Position numbers and translations under genes: made by a program. This document shows positions 1 to 9,206 of a stretch of DNA of 64,000 bases, one piece after another (within the stretch, counting starts at the first letter, position 1; every line of letters starts with the position of its first letter). The stretch covers positions 62,001 through 126,000 of the forward strand of contig NZ_CP075171.1 of assembly GCF_021379005.1 (NCBI RefSeq), given 5' to 3'. This DNA comes from Leptodesmis sichuanensis A121 (GTDB lineage: Bacteria > Cyanobacteriota > Cyanobacteriia > Leptolyngbyales > Leptolyngbyaceae). The notes under the pieces were generated by a model that worked only from the letters and a program-made list of their open reading frames with translations, was not told the DNA's origin and searched no databases.

Positions 1-1
1 A

Positions 2-850
2 GAGTTTCGCGATCGCCAGGCAGCAGCTACTGCCGATGCTAACCGTCAGTTAGGAATCATCAAAGCGTCGCAGGTGAAGAAAACCCAGCTAGAATCAGAA
101 CTTGCTCACACCAGCCACAAGTTACAGGCAATGGGTACATTAGCCTCTGCCGGAGCCGTTCCCCGGTTTGACTACCTGGATTTGCAAAATAAAGTGGATT
201 CCTTGCAGAAACAAATTGCAATTCAGGTTCAAGAAATTGAACAAGCACAACAGGCATACCAGGCAGCTCAAAAAAATATGACTCGACTGAAATCGGAGCG
301 GCAAACGGAGATTCTGAGCCAGATTGATAAACAACAGCAAGAACTGACAGATCTGGAAGGAAAACTATCCCAGGCAAAAGAGCAGCACAAGCAAAGCATC
401 ATTCGTGCATCGGTTACAGGCACGGTTTACGATATCAAAGTAGCGAAAACGGGAGCAACGGTACAGGCAGGAGATGAACTGCTATCGATTGTTCCTCAAG
501 GTGAAACCTTGATGTTAGAGGCTAAAGTCCAGAACCGAGATATTGGCTTTATCAAGCAAGGAATGTACACAAAAGTAAAGCTAGAAACCTTTCCGTATCA
601 AGAATTTGGCATATTACAAGGAACCATTGACCAAATTAGTCCCAATGCTATTCCAGACAAAGATTTGGGATTAGTTTTTCCTGTGTCAGTCAAACTAAAG
701 CAGCAAACTGTGCATATTAAAGGGCGAGAGGTGCCTCTGAGCCCTGGCATGACCTCAACCGTAGAAATCGTTACCCGTCAGAAAACGGTGTTAAGCTTCC
801 TCCTGGAACCCATCACGGCTAGTTTAGATCGAGCATTCTCAGTGCGATAA
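2..850 (+). CDS. HlyD-family membrane-fusion (periplasmic adaptor) protein, 5' end outside window
   Basis: The reading frame is open from the first bases of the window, so the N-terminal membrane anchor is missing and the first internal ATG (74) is not the real start. About 280 residues are visible. Roughly the first 120 form a Q/E/K-rich heptad region (an alpha-helical hairpin typical of adaptor proteins). A lipoyl/beta-barrel part follows (ASVTGTVYDIKVAKTGATV, then a stretch ending LSPGMTSTVEIVTRQKTVL). The tail LSFLLEPI resembles the end of HlyD proteins of type I secretion systems. Such proteins link an inner-membrane ABC exporter to an outer-membrane channel. The exporter partner, if adjacent, lies left of the window. 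Substrate is unknown; family assignment is firm. Confidence 0.88.
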   Translation, partial: EFRDRQAAATADANRQLGIIKASQVKKTQLESELAHTSHKLQAMGTLASAGAVPRFDYLDLQNKVDSLQKQIAIQVQEIEQAQQAYQAAQKNMTRLKSERQTEILSQIDKQQQELTDLEGKLSQAKEQHKQSIIRASVTGTVYDIKVAKTGATVQAGDELLSIVPQGETLMLEAKVQNRDIGFIKQGMYTKVKLETFPYQEFGILQGTIDQISPNAIPDKDLGLVFPVSVKLKQQTVHIKGREVPLSPGMTSTVEIVTRQKTVLSFLLEPITASLDRAFSVR

Positions 851-1099
851 CTTGGTTGACTGACAAACCTGCAAACACTCTGCTGGATATAGACCCATCC
901 CCAGATTCCTTTTTGCCTATGGTGACCAGCATTCCCGTCCATCTCCCCAAGACTTGGCGCGTCACAGACGATCAATCGCAAAAAAATCCCCTGATCTGGC
1001 CAAGAACCAGAACCAGAGGATGACAGTTGATCACTACTTACCACCTATCCTTGTCACCTTGTGGATGGTAAAAGCTAAAAATGACAGGGGAAGCAATGG

Positions 1100-1591
1100 T
1101 TAGCTATTACTGCTGCCAGTTTCACCAGGTAAAGTGCCTCCAACATTGACTTTTACTACTTTGGGGCGTTCTGCCTCAACTCGTGGCATTGTCAATGTCA
1201 GGATACCATCCTTAAAGTCAGCTTTGACTTGTTCATTTTCAACGGCCACAGGCAGAGGAATCACCCGTTGGAAGCTACCATACCGGAATTCAGAGCGGTA
1301 GATTTGATGCTCTTTGTCTTCCGTTTTGCTTTCAGTCTTGTATTCACCCTTGATAGAGACTGCTTCCCGGCTGACTTGAATATCCAGATCTTTAGCATCA
1401 ATTCCAGGAAGTTCTGCCCGCAGAATCACATCGGTATCTGTACTCTTCAACTCAATGGCCGGTGCCCAGGCATTACCATTGGTTTTCATCGCACTGCCCC
1501 GACTGATGGGAGCCAGTTCATCAAATAGTTGATCAAATTGACGACGCAGAGTGTCAATTTCTTGCCAGGGTTGCCAACGAATGATTGCCAT
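1100..1591 (-). CDS. hspA: Small heat-shock protein, Hsp20/alpha-crystallin family
   Basis: A 163-residue ATP-independent holdase that binds unfolding proteins and, in cyanobacteria, also stabilises thylakoid membranes (family knowledge). The N-terminus MAIIRWQPWQEIDTLRRQFD is typical of cyanobacterial class A Hsp20. The alpha-crystallin domain runs from about residue 45 to 150 and contains ELPGIDAKDLDI and the GILTLTMPR beta-strand motif. A short flexible tail with a degenerate I/V-x-I/V-like motif (VVKVNV) follows. The ATG is preceded by GAGGTG at about 8-10 nt. The gene is monocistronic. No CIRCE-type inverted repeat (TTAGCACTC-N9-GAGTGCTAA) is visible upstream, so control by HrcA is not supported. 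Length is normal for the family. Confidence 0.93.
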   Translation of the reverse strand: MAIIRWQPWQEIDTLRRQFDQLFDELAPISRGSAMKTNGNAWAPAIELKSTDTDVILRAELPGIDAKDLDIQVSREAVSIKGEYKTESKTEDKEHQIYRSEFRYGSFQRVIPLPVAVENEQVKADFKDGILTLTMPRVEAERPKVVKVNVGGTLPGETGSSNS

Positions 1592-1948
1592 ACTTTGTTC
1601 ACCTCTATACTCTACTCAGTAAGGGATAGAATGTTGCGATTCTGTAACAGCGATCGCTCATTCCATTACAAATCGTTACTAAACAACCAGATTCTGGAAG
1701 GCAAATCAGATGTCGATTACGGTTCCTGAAAGGTCATCTGCCTTTGCTCATCCACAGTCCTAGTGTAAATCTGGTGATGGATGGAAGCACTGGGGCAAAC
1801 CGTATTAACCCGGTTGGGATTGCCGAAAATGGCATTGGGGGTCAGGCATCAAGGACAACTAAGTATTTTTGAGAGAAAAAGAAAATTGCCCCTGGAGTAA
1901 CTGCAATAAATGCTGTAGCCCTACCTGATAGTTCATGCCATAGATCTG
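1592..1948. other. Intergenic region upstream of hspA
   Basis: This 357-base stretch holds the hspA promoter and leader on the minus strand and the 3' flank of the hydroxylase-like gene. One HIP1 octamer lies near 1651. No tRNA, clear terminator or conserved small gene was recognised. Confidence 0.5.
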
Positions 1949-2746
1949 TCATCCTAGTTGCTTGTCCCAGCCTAACTGATGGCTTAAACCATACTTAATA
2001 AAGTCCTCTTCACTGGCTTGATCGCTTTTACCAAAAACACCCAGACTGTAAGGATTTTCGCTCATCCGTTGTGTAACGAGTTCTTGTTCAAACTGAACGA
2101 CATCTGCTCGCGGTTGATCTGTCTTAAAGAAATCGACGACTAGAACCGTGCGATCGTAGTTTGTGTAATTATGTGGGCAATGGGGATAACTGTGATCTAA
2201 TACCAAAAATTCGCCTTCGTGCCAGTACAGCTTGTCATGGCAAATTTTCATCGCCACATCGCCCTCTGGCACAATTAAACCCAGATATCCCCTATTCATG
2301 TGCGGGTTATAGTTGACGTGCAGTTTTACATCCAATCCTGGATGAAAAGTGCCAAAGTAAACATTTCTCAGAATATCCTGATTGCTAAAATTAGTTTTTT
2401 CAATGGATTCAGATAAGTGCGGAAAATATTTCTTTCGGATTGCTAACGCTATTGCAGCCGCCTGGTGTGTTTGATAATCAGGATATGCAATCTGATGGAT
2501 TTGAATATATTGCTCAATAAATAGTCCTTGAAATAACACTCCGAAAGCGCTGTATTTAGAATTTCCTTTCGTCTTAATCGTTTTACTCTTTGGCCCCATC
2601 ACATCATACGTAAACTTCAACTCCTCTGGAGAGGCGTTATGCATGAAATGGGTAAACTCATCCCTGATCGCCTGCCACTGCCCTTGCAGGTGCTTCAGAA
2701 ACGGAAATTGCACTGGATCCAGATGGTATTCATTAAATTCAGCCAT
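1949..2746 (-). CDS. Aspartyl/asparaginyl beta-hydroxylase-like protein
   Basis: 265 residues. The C-terminal half matches the Asp/Asn hydroxylase (PF05118-like, Fe(II)/2-oxoglutarate dioxygenase) fold. The segment around residues 139-206 has the order expected for the family: a first metal-ligand histidine (H143, in KLHVNYN), the strand GYLGLIVPEG, WHEGEFLVLD, a second histidine (H189, in SYPHC), and R199 followed by VLVVDF, the likely 2-oxoglutarate-binding arginine. Roughly the first 100 residues have no clear relative. The ATG has a perfect AAGGAG ribosome-binding site 10 nt upstream. It is divergent from the amidohydrolase gene, with about 200 bases between them. Substrate is unknown; bacterial members modify proteins, peptides or small molecules, so a precise role cannot be given. 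Confidence 0.75.
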   Translation of the reverse strand: MAEFNEYHLDPVQFPFLKHLQGQWQAIRDEFTHFMHNASPEELKFTYDVMGPKSKTIKTKGNSKYSAFGVLFQGLFIEQYIQIHQIAYPDYQTHQAAAIALAIRKKYFPHLSESIEKTNFSNQDILRNVYFGTFHPGLDVKLHVNYNPHMNRGYLGLIVPEGDVAMKICHDKLYWHEGEFLVLDHSYPHCPHNYTNYDRTVLVVDFFKTDQPRADVVQFEQELVTQRMSENPYSLGVFGKSDQASEEDFIKYGLSHQLGWDKQLG

Positions 2747-2950
2747 CGTCTCTTCTCCTTTATTCAGGTATCAGAACTCAGTCATATCAGAATGCGATGC
2801 GTTACGCCGTGCCAATACATCCTACGTGAGAATTTGGACGCATTAAGCAATAGTGGGTTCTGCTCCTGCTCGTTACAATTTCATTCTAAAAGTTTTCTTT
2901 CTAGAAGCTCTGATAGAGAATGGCTCTAACCGATTTTTACAAGAGCGCCT

Positions 2951-4426
2951 GTGTCTGACCCCCTATTGCTGGACAGAATTATCAAAAATGTGCGGCTGGT
3001 TCGCCCGCATGCATCAACCATCGATCGCGTTGACCTGGGTATCAAAGATGAGAAATTTGTCGAAATCGCGCCAGAAATCAGTGCCGATCGGGCGATAGAG
3101 GTGTTTGATGCCCAGAATTTACTGGGCTTTCCTGGAGTCGTCGATGCTCACATGCATATTGGCATCTACCAGCCACTGGATCAAGATGCCATCACCGAAA
3201 GCAAAGCGGCGGCCATGGGAGGCGTGACCACCAGCCTCAACTATATCCGCACTGGACAGTATTACCTGAATAAAGGTGGATCGTACAAAGATTTCTTTCC
3301 CGAAGTTTTGGCCCTCTCAGACAGCAATTTTTTTGTGGACTATGGTTATCACATTGCGCCGATCTCCCCTCAGCATATTGATGAAATGGAGTGGCTATTT
3401 GAGCAGCATGGGGTGGCTTCATTCAAAATTTTTATGTTCTATGGAGGCTACGGATTGCATGGCCTGTCCAACCAGCAGAATCTGTTTTTGATGATCAGCC
3501 AGGAAGACCGCTACGACTTTGCCCACTTTGAATTCATTATGCGGGGTCTAGCTCGATTGCGGGAACGCTACCCCAGCCAGCAAGACAGCATTAGCCTGAG
3601 CCTGCATTGTGAAATTGCAGATATCCTCAACGCTTACACCAAAATCGTGCAGCAAGATACTAGCCTGACCGGATTGAGTGCTTACAGTGCTGCCCGTCCG
3701 CCTCACTCAGAAGGGTTAGCCATTTGTATTGCCTCCTATCTCGCCCATGAAACCAACTGCGGCAACATTAATTTGCTGCACCTCAGCTCCCGGAAAGCAG
3801 TAGAAGCGGCACTGATGATGCAATCAACCTTCCCTCACATTAATTTCCGACGAGAAGTTACAGTCGGTCATCTGCTGCTAGACGTGGATGCTCCCACGGG
3901 GAAATGGGCCAAGGTGAATCCACCGATTCGATCGCGGGCCGATGTTGAGTTCTTATGGGAGGCCGTTTTGCAGGGACAGGTGGACTGGATTGTCAGTGAT
4001 CACGCCTGCTGTTCCGCCGAGCAGAAGGCCAATCCCCAGGATCCAGAGAACATCTGGCTGGCAAAATCAGGTTTTGGTGGAACGGAGTATTTGCTTTCCG
4101 GCATCCTTAGTGAAGGCCGCAAACGGGGGATGTCTTATAACCAGATGGCCAAACTACTGTGCTGGAATCCGGCTCAACGGTTTGGCCTACCTCAAAAGGG
4201 TGATATTGCCGTTGGCTATGATGCGGATCTGGTGTTGGTAGACCCAAATGAAACCTTTGTGGTTCGAGCCAGTGACTCAGAGTCGCAACAGGGCTATACC
4301 CCCTTTGCAGGGATGGAGCTAAGGGGACGGGTTAAAACTACCTTTTTGCGAGGACAGTTGATTTACGATCGCCATCAGATTGTAGGGCCACCGAGGGGAC
4401 GCTACTTGAGGCGGTCGTACCCCTAA
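2951..4426 (+). CDS. Cyclic amidohydrolase (dihydroorotase/allantoinase/hydantoinase family)
   Basis: 491 residues, with every metal-centre residue of the dihydroorotase/hydantoinase superfamily in order: HxH (H67, H69 in DAHMHIG), a lysine expected to be carbamylated (K159 in SFKIFM), H219 (SLHCEI), H277 (LLHLSS) and the catalytic aspartate D350 (SDHAC). The C-terminal strand GYDADLVLVDP is the usual small beta-sandwich. The frame starts at GTG (2951), which gives MSDPLLLDRI; no strong ribosome-binding site is seen. It hydrolyses a ring amide, but the specific substrate (dihydroorotate, allantoin, hydantoin or another) cannot be read from the sequence. It is not next to pyrimidine or purine genes. 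The divergent hydroxylase-like neighbour is the only contextual hint. Confidence 0.85.
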   Translation: MSDPLLLDRIIKNVRLVRPHASTIDRVDLGIKDEKFVEIAPEISADRAIEVFDAQNLLGFPGVVDAHMHIGIYQPLDQDAITESKAAAMGGVTTSLNYIRTGQYYLNKGGSYKDFFPEVLALSDSNFFVDYGYHIAPISPQHIDEMEWLFEQHGVASFKIFMFYGGYGLHGLSNQQNLFLMISQEDRYDFAHFEFIMRGLARLRERYPSQQDSISLSLHCEIADILNAYTKIVQQDTSLTGLSAYSAARPPHSEGLAICIASYLAHETNCGNINLLHLSSRKAVEAALMMQSTFPHINFRREVTVGHLLLDVDAPTGKWAKVNPPIRSRADVEFLWEAVLQGQVDWIVSDHACCSAEQKANPQDPENIWLAKSGFGGTEYLLSGILSEGRKRGMSYNQMAKLLCWNPAQRFGLPQKGDIAVGYDADLVLVDPNETFVVRASDSESQQGYTPFAGMELRGRVKTTFLRGQLIYDRHQIVGPPRGRYLRRSYP

Positions 4427-4548
4427 ACCGGGCAGAAGGCAGAGGGCAGAAGGGAAAAGAGTGGTGAGTGGACAGTGAACAATTTAGAGTTCAGAGCTAC
4501 CCCTCCACCCCTCCACCTCTAATCCCCTCCACCCCTAGTCCCTGACTC
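4427..4548. repeat. Low-complexity purine-rich/pyrimidine-rich spacer
   Basis: The left part repeats GGCAGA/AGGGCAGAAGG-like units and the right part repeats CCCCTCCACC-like units, so the two arms can pair imperfectly. It lies between the convergent 3' ends of the amidohydrolase and glycosyltransferase genes and may fold as a hairpin in RNA. The same design recurs in other spacers of this window. Confidence 0.5.
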
Positions 4549-5811
4549 TCACCTGACCTGTGTCACTCGCCAACTCAGTTTCAGGTTGATCCAGAAATTC
4601 CAGAAGGTGACGATCGTGATCGCCATTAAATTCGCGAGATAAGCATTTATATGAAACCCATTGAAGAACAGGTTCAGCAGCAACACTTTCAGAACCAGTC
4701 CCATCAAGCAAACAATGTTGAACTTGAGGAACCGTTTGATCACCATGCCCCGTTGCGACTGTTGTTTGGCTAGATCCCCAAATGTCCAGCGATCGTTCCA
4801 GAAGAAGTTGTTGATAATCGCAATCTCTGCCGCCAGGATGGCACTGCGAGTTAATCCCATCCCCAACACATCGTACAGAATATACAGAGAAGCCATATCA
4901 ACGGCTAATCCGCTAATGCCGACTAGCCCAAACCGGAAGAAGCGGCCTACTGGAAAATGCAACCGTTCCCCCCAGCGGCCTAACCGACCGGAATCAACTC
5001 GTAAGCGCAGGAGATGATGCACATAATCCATGTACTGCTTCCAGGTAACTTTACTTTCCCCTTCTTCCCGCTCCTGGAATACATAGCCCACCTCAGCAAT
5101 CTGATCAATCGCTCCCCGGCCTAACACCTCAATTAAAATCTTGTACCCGACCGGATTGAGGGTCTGACCTGCGATCGCTCCCCGCCGTACCAGAAAATAC
5201 CCGCTCATGGGATCGCTGACCCGACTGACGACCCGAGGCAGAATCATCAGACCCAGTAACTGGGCACCTCGCGATAAGAATCGGCGAGTCACGCTCCAGG
5301 TGCTGACTCCACCCCCCTCTACATGACGACTGGCCACAGCCAGGTCAGCCCCATTCTCCAACTCGCTTAATAACCTCAGCAATGTGTCAGGGGGATGCTG
5401 CAGATCTCCATCAATGACACCTAGCACGTCTCCCTGTGCTACCTGCCAACCGCGAATCACAGCCGTTGCCAGCCCTCGTTCCGTTTCTCGGCGCATGACT
5501 CGTAAGCAGGGGTACTCTGGGATTAAAGCCGCGGCTAACTCCCAGGTGCGGTCTGGACTATCATCATCCACCACAATCAACTCATAATTATGGGGCAATA
5601 CCTCATCCAGCATGGCGCTTAACTGCTGGATGATGCGCTCAATATTACCGCTCTCGTTGTAGGTGGGAATGACCAGAGAAAATCGGATGGGATAGATAGA
5701 GTTCACACCAGAACGCCTGGATTTAGTGTTCCCTAAGGAAAGAGGCCGCCTGGAAATTTGTAACGCTCCCGTAGGCACGGGAAGTAGATTACCGTGTTGT
5801 GTTGTGAACAT
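4549..5811 (-). CDS. GT2 glycosyltransferase (polyprenol/dolichyl-phosphate hexosyltransferase-like) fused to a GtrA membrane domain
   Basis: 420 residues. Residues about 44-270 form a GT-A domain: FSLVIPTYNESGNI, the VVDDDSPD nucleotide-binding motif, DGDLQHPP (DxD-type metal motif) and the DPMSGYFLVRR acceptor-side motif typical of dolichyl-phosphate mannosyltransferase-like enzymes. Residues about 285-415 form a GtrA domain with four predicted membrane helices (FRFGLVGISGLAVDMASLY, NNFFWNDRWTF and a final WNFWINLKLSW). The family transfers a sugar from a nucleotide sugar to a polyprenyl phosphate, and GtrA helps present the lipid-linked sugar across the membrane. This suggests envelope glycan or glycolipid modification. 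About 40 extra N-terminal residues precede the catalytic domain, so a later start is possible. Confidence 0.87.
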   Translation of the reverse strand: MFTTQHGNLLPVPTGALQISRRPLSLGNTKSRRSGVNSIYPIRFSLVIPTYNESGNIERIIQQLSAMLDEVLPHNYELIVVDDDSPDRTWELAAALIPEYPCLRVMRRETERGLATAVIRGWQVAQGDVLGVIDGDLQHPPDTLLRLLSELENGADLAVASRHVEGGGVSTWSVTRRFLSRGAQLLGLMILPRVVSRVSDPMSGYFLVRRGAIAGQTLNPVGYKILIEVLGRGAIDQIAEVGYVFQEREEGESKVTWKQYMDYVHHLLRLRVDSGRLGRWGERLHFPVGRFFRFGLVGISGLAVDMASLYILYDVLGMGLTRSAILAAEIAIINNFFWNDRWTFGDLAKQQSQRGMVIKRFLKFNIVCLMGLVLKVLLLNLFFNGFHINAYLANLMAITIVTFWNFWINLKLSWRVTQVR

Positions 5812-5968
5812 CTAAACCCTTCAAAAACCTCAACCACACTGGGAAAGAACCCATGTGTTGCAGTCTACACCAAGATGCTGTGTTTGGTTGGAATCATGAC
5901 CATCTTCTCTGGTCAATGGTTCCCATACGTCCACGGTAGAACTGGCACACAATCTATCTGGAGGTAGA

Positions 5969-6964
5969 TTATTCGTGAATCGAACCATCTGGCAATGTGG
6001 CACCGTGCAAATTTGTCCCACTGAGGTTGGTGCTGCTGAGTTCAGCTTTGGCCAGATTGGCATCCGTCAGGTTGGCTTCTCGCAGGTCGGCCCTTCCTAG
6101 ATAGGCTTCAATGAAGGTCGTTTCTGCTAAATCAGATCCCCGGAGATTAGCACGGCTTAAATCTGCCCGGTTGAAGCGCGATCGCCGCATGATCGCCTGC
6201 GTGGCCTGAATCTTAGCCAGAGTGGCAGCGGTCAGGTTGGCATCGATCAGTGTGCAACCCGTTAAATCTGCGGCGGTTAAATTAGCCCGTTCTAGCTTGG
6301 CATTCGTCAGGCAAGCCTCTTTAAAACAAGCTTCCGGAGCGATCGCGTCGGTTAAGAAAGTCCCTCGTAATTCCGCCCCAGTTAGATTGGCTCCTGTGAG
6401 TAACACTTCCCGTAAACTGGCCTCACTCAAATTTGCACCTCGTAGGTCAGCCTTGCTGAGATCCGCTCCTGTCAAATTCGTACCGCGTAAATCCGCATTT
6501 CGTAAATCGGCACCCCGTAAATTGGCTCCTTCATAGCATCGCTTCTCGTAGCGCAAGTTGGCTCCCCGCAGGCAAGCTCCCCGCAAATTGGCTCCACTCA
6601 GGTTGACATTGCGCAAATCGGCACTGATGAGATTGGCATCCAGCAAGTTTGCCAGAGTGATGTTGGCCCCCCGCAAATCTGCGGCATAGAGTACGGCTCC
6701 ATGCAAATCCGTATCCTGCAGGTTGGTGCGTAGCAGGTCTGCCTGGCTCAAATTGGCTCCACTTAAGCGGGCACCCATCAAATTGGCCTTGCTTAAATTC
6801 GCTCGATTCAGGTAGGTCAGCACTAAATTCGCACCTCGCAGGTCACACTCCGCCAGGTTAATCCCGATCAGATCTGCACCACTGAAATCAAATCCTGCTA
6901 AATTTTCGCCCTGAAAATCAATTTCCCCTGCCCTGTACCGCTTTAGTAATTCATTGGCATCCAT
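5969..6964 (-). CDS. Pentapeptide-repeat protein
   Basis: About 331 residues, nearly all made of A(D/N)Lxx pentapeptides that fold into a right-handed quadrilateral beta-helix. Two places break the register: around residues 140-152 (NLRYEKRCYEGANL) and around residues 210-225 (AIAPEACFKEACL). The N-terminus MDANELLKRYRAGEIDF is the usual cap preceding the repeats in cyanobacterial members. ATG at 6964 is chosen; an in-frame TTG at 6973 is also possible. There is no signal peptide, so it is probably cytoplasmic. It lies 28 bases downstream of the nucleotide cyclase on the same strand, so the two are likely co-transcribed. The molecular role of most pentapeptide-repeat proteins is unknown. Confidence 0.93.
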   Translation of the reverse strand: MDANELLKRYRAGEIDFQGENLAGFDFSGADLIGINLAECDLRGANLVLTYLNRANLSKANLMGARLSGANLSQADLLRTNLQDTDLHGAVLYAADLRGANITLANLLDANLISADLRNVNLSGANLRGACLRGANLRYEKRCYEGANLRGADLRNADLRGTNLTGADLSKADLRGANLSEASLREVLLTGANLTGAELRGTFLTDAIAPEACFKEACLTNAKLERANLTAADLTGCTLIDANLTAATLAKIQATQAIMRRSRFNRADLSRANLRGSDLAETTFIEAYLGRADLREANLTDANLAKAELSSTNLSGTNLHGATLPDGSIHE

Positions 6965-6992
6965 AGCATTCAAACTGCCCCTGACTCAGTAA

Positions 6993-9206
6993 TTATGGAT
7001 CCAAACGCTGGTTCTGATCATCCTCCACGATCAAAGCCGCCGTTTCCAGGGACGTGATCGCGGCATCTTCTTCGTCAATAACGGTTAAGCCCTGAGTGGC
7101 TTCTTCAAACTCATCCAAACTCATTTGAGTCACCTCATCAGGTGAACCAGTGCAGAGTGCAGGAGAACCATGAATATAGAAGGCTCGCAAACATCTGGTA
7201 ACAGTATCCGCCGTTTGAATCAAATCATCAGGAGCCGTTAAGCGTTTGGCTGTGTTGTAGAGCTGCAGTTCCAGATCGGTATACGTCTTGCAAGTGCCCA
7301 GTAGGGTTTGCAGGAGATCATCCAGTTCATACTGCTTAAGCGCCAACCAGTCCTGGTGGTTGAAATGAAAATCAGAGTACAGGGTTGAAAACACAAGAAT
7401 CTTGGCCTTGAGTGGGTTGGCATACTTTATGATGCCCAACCGGATGTCGAACAAACTGAAAGGCGCAAGAGACGACGGAACTGCAGCAGACTGGCGGGAA
7501 GGCTCAGATGCTGGGGAACTGGCAGTAGGAGCAACAGAGACGGGGGATAAGGTTGGTGCCGGGTTTAAGACCATCTCCTGGGTGGGAGGCAGTGTATAAA
7601 GGGGGCGGAGCTTATTGATCAATTCTCCAGCGATCGCACTGTACTCGGCTGGTTTGCTAAGACTTCTGACCGTTCCCTCCAGGGATTGCTGAAGTTGTTC
7701 CAGGGAAGGGGCAAGATAATGCAAATCTTCGATTAAAGCGGCAGTGCTAAAGCCTGTTAGTTGAGCGGAATCACTCAGCCATTGTTTTTTGCTGACGCAC
7801 ACGATCAGCTTTTTCATCCGGAGGGCATCGGGATGCCGATCCAGTTCCTGGGCGATCGCTCGGTACAAAGGAGCAGGTTCTGAAGGGGAGGGAATTGCTT
7901 CTTGATCTGGGATCGGGGCAGACTCGGACGCTGAAATTGGAGCCGTTGGCAAGAGGCCAGGTTGGGGCAACGCTTTGGGCGGTTGATACAGACGGGCGAA
8001 ACTCCGTAAGAGTGTGCTCGCTACCAGACTGTACTCGGCTGGTTTATTGAGAGTCTGGACAAATTTGGCCACCAATTGTTGCAGGCGATCGACGGTAGGA
8101 GCCAGGTGATGTAACTCCTGTACCAGAGTCATTGAATTCACTGCTCCCAGCCGGATGGGATCGCTTTCCCACTGGCGCTTGCAGATGTAATAGAGCAATT
8201 TCTTGAGCCGATCGTACTCGTGATGATGCTCCAGATCCCAGACAATCTGTTGATAGAGAAGTTGCTGTTCTCTATTTTCCGGGAGAGGGGTGACCCAGGA
8301 TTGTAAATTAGGGGTTTCCGGAAGCGTGGGCTGCTCCGTCTTGACTGCTGCAAAGGGTTGCTCTGGAGGGTAAAACCGTGCCGCTTCTGTCAGAATTTCA
8401 TTGGCAACGGCATAATATTCAGCCCGTTTACTGAGGGTACTGACGGCTTTGGTCAGTAATTGTCTCGCTTGCTCAAAATTAGAAGCTAACCCCAGAAATT
8501 CCTGAAATAAATTCCTCAGATTCAAGAGATTGAGTTGGCTTTCGTCGGTTTCCCACCGATTCTTACACACATAAAAGAGCAGTTTTCTAATGCGCTCGTG
8601 CTGCTGACTCTGTTCTAGCGTCTGAGCTGTTTCTGCATAGGGATCGTCTGGAAGGTCATCGGGATGCAGCAGAACCTTGTAAGCGGGAACCACTTCTCGG
8701 ATGTTCTTCAGCTCTCGTGGCCCCAAATATTTTGTAGCCACTTGCAGTCCATGTTTGGCCACATCGTAGACCGTTTGAGAAATGCAAATTCCGCCGGGAT
8801 CTGCCTCTGTTTGCAAGCGGGCCGCAATATTCACCCCATTGCCCATCACATCAGTTTCGGTGATATACATATCTGCAAGATGAATACCGATGCGATGCAT
8901 GAGTGCATCATTGGGAAGCAGATGGCTCGCCGCCTCCGCGATCGCCCGCTGGATTTCGATCGCACATTCTACCGCTTTAACCGCACTGGAGAAACACATC
9001 AGTAGCCCATCTCCAGTCGTTTTTAGCACCCGTCCTTCAAACTCTTGGCAAAGCTGCCTCATTAATCGGAGATCGCGACGAATTAAGTCCAGGGTGTGGT
9101 CTTCGTCTACTGACATCCGGGCACTAAAGCCAACACAATCCGTAAATACAACGGTGGTTAAAGTGCGCTGTCCCTTCAAATCTGATGTCAGTATCTCGTT
9201 TTCCAT
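6993..9206 (-). CDS. Class III adenylate/guanylate cyclase with four C-terminal helical repeats
   Basis: About 737 residues from the ATG at 9206; a TTG at 9248 would add 14. The class III cyclase domain occupies residues about 15-180. It carries metal-binding D23 (VFTDCVGFS) and D66 (TGDGLLMCF) and the transition-state pair N126 and R130 (GNGVNIAARL), so it should be catalytically competent. Whether the product is cAMP or cGMP is not decided by eye. The rest is not a known sensor domain to me. It contains four copies of an 85-95-residue helical unit (about residues 197-279, 317-407, 447-537, 584-678) separated by Pro/Ser-rich linkers. Shared features are KKLLYYIC, a W a few residues later, and L-x-K-x-AEY-x-x-VA. 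No transmembrane segment is seen. Likely co-transcribed with the pentapeptide gene downstream. Confidence 0.9.
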   Translation of the reverse strand: MENEILTSDLKGQRTLTTVVFTDCVGFSARMSVDEDHTLDLIRRDLRLMRQLCQEFEGRVLKTTGDGLLMCFSSAVKAVECAIEIQRAIAEAASHLLPNDALMHRIGIHLADMYITETDVMGNGVNIAARLQTEADPGGICISQTVYDVAKHGLQVATKYLGPRELKNIREVVPAYKVLLHPDDLPDDPYAETAQTLEQSQQHERIRKLLFYVCKNRWETDESQLNLLNLRNLFQEFLGLASNFEQARQLLTKAVSTLSKRAEYYAVANEILTEAARFYPPEQPFAAVKTEQPTLPETPNLQSWVTPLPENREQQLLYQQIVWDLEHHHEYDRLKKLLYYICKRQWESDPIRLGAVNSMTLVQELHHLAPTVDRLQQLVAKFVQTLNKPAEYSLVASTLLRSFARLYQPPKALPQPGLLPTAPISASESAPIPDQEAIPSPSEPAPLYRAIAQELDRHPDALRMKKLIVCVSKKQWLSDSAQLTGFSTAALIEDLHYLAPSLEQLQQSLEGTVRSLSKPAEYSAIAGELINKLRPLYTLPPTQEMVLNPAPTLSPVSVAPTASSPASEPSRQSAAVPSSLAPFSLFDIRLGIIKYANPLKAKILVFSTLYSDFHFNHQDWLALKQYELDDLLQTLLGTCKTYTDLELQLYNTAKRLTAPDDLIQTADTVTRCLRAFYIHGSPALCTGSPDEVTQMSLDEFEEATQGLTVIDEEDAAITSLETAALIVEDDQNQRLDP

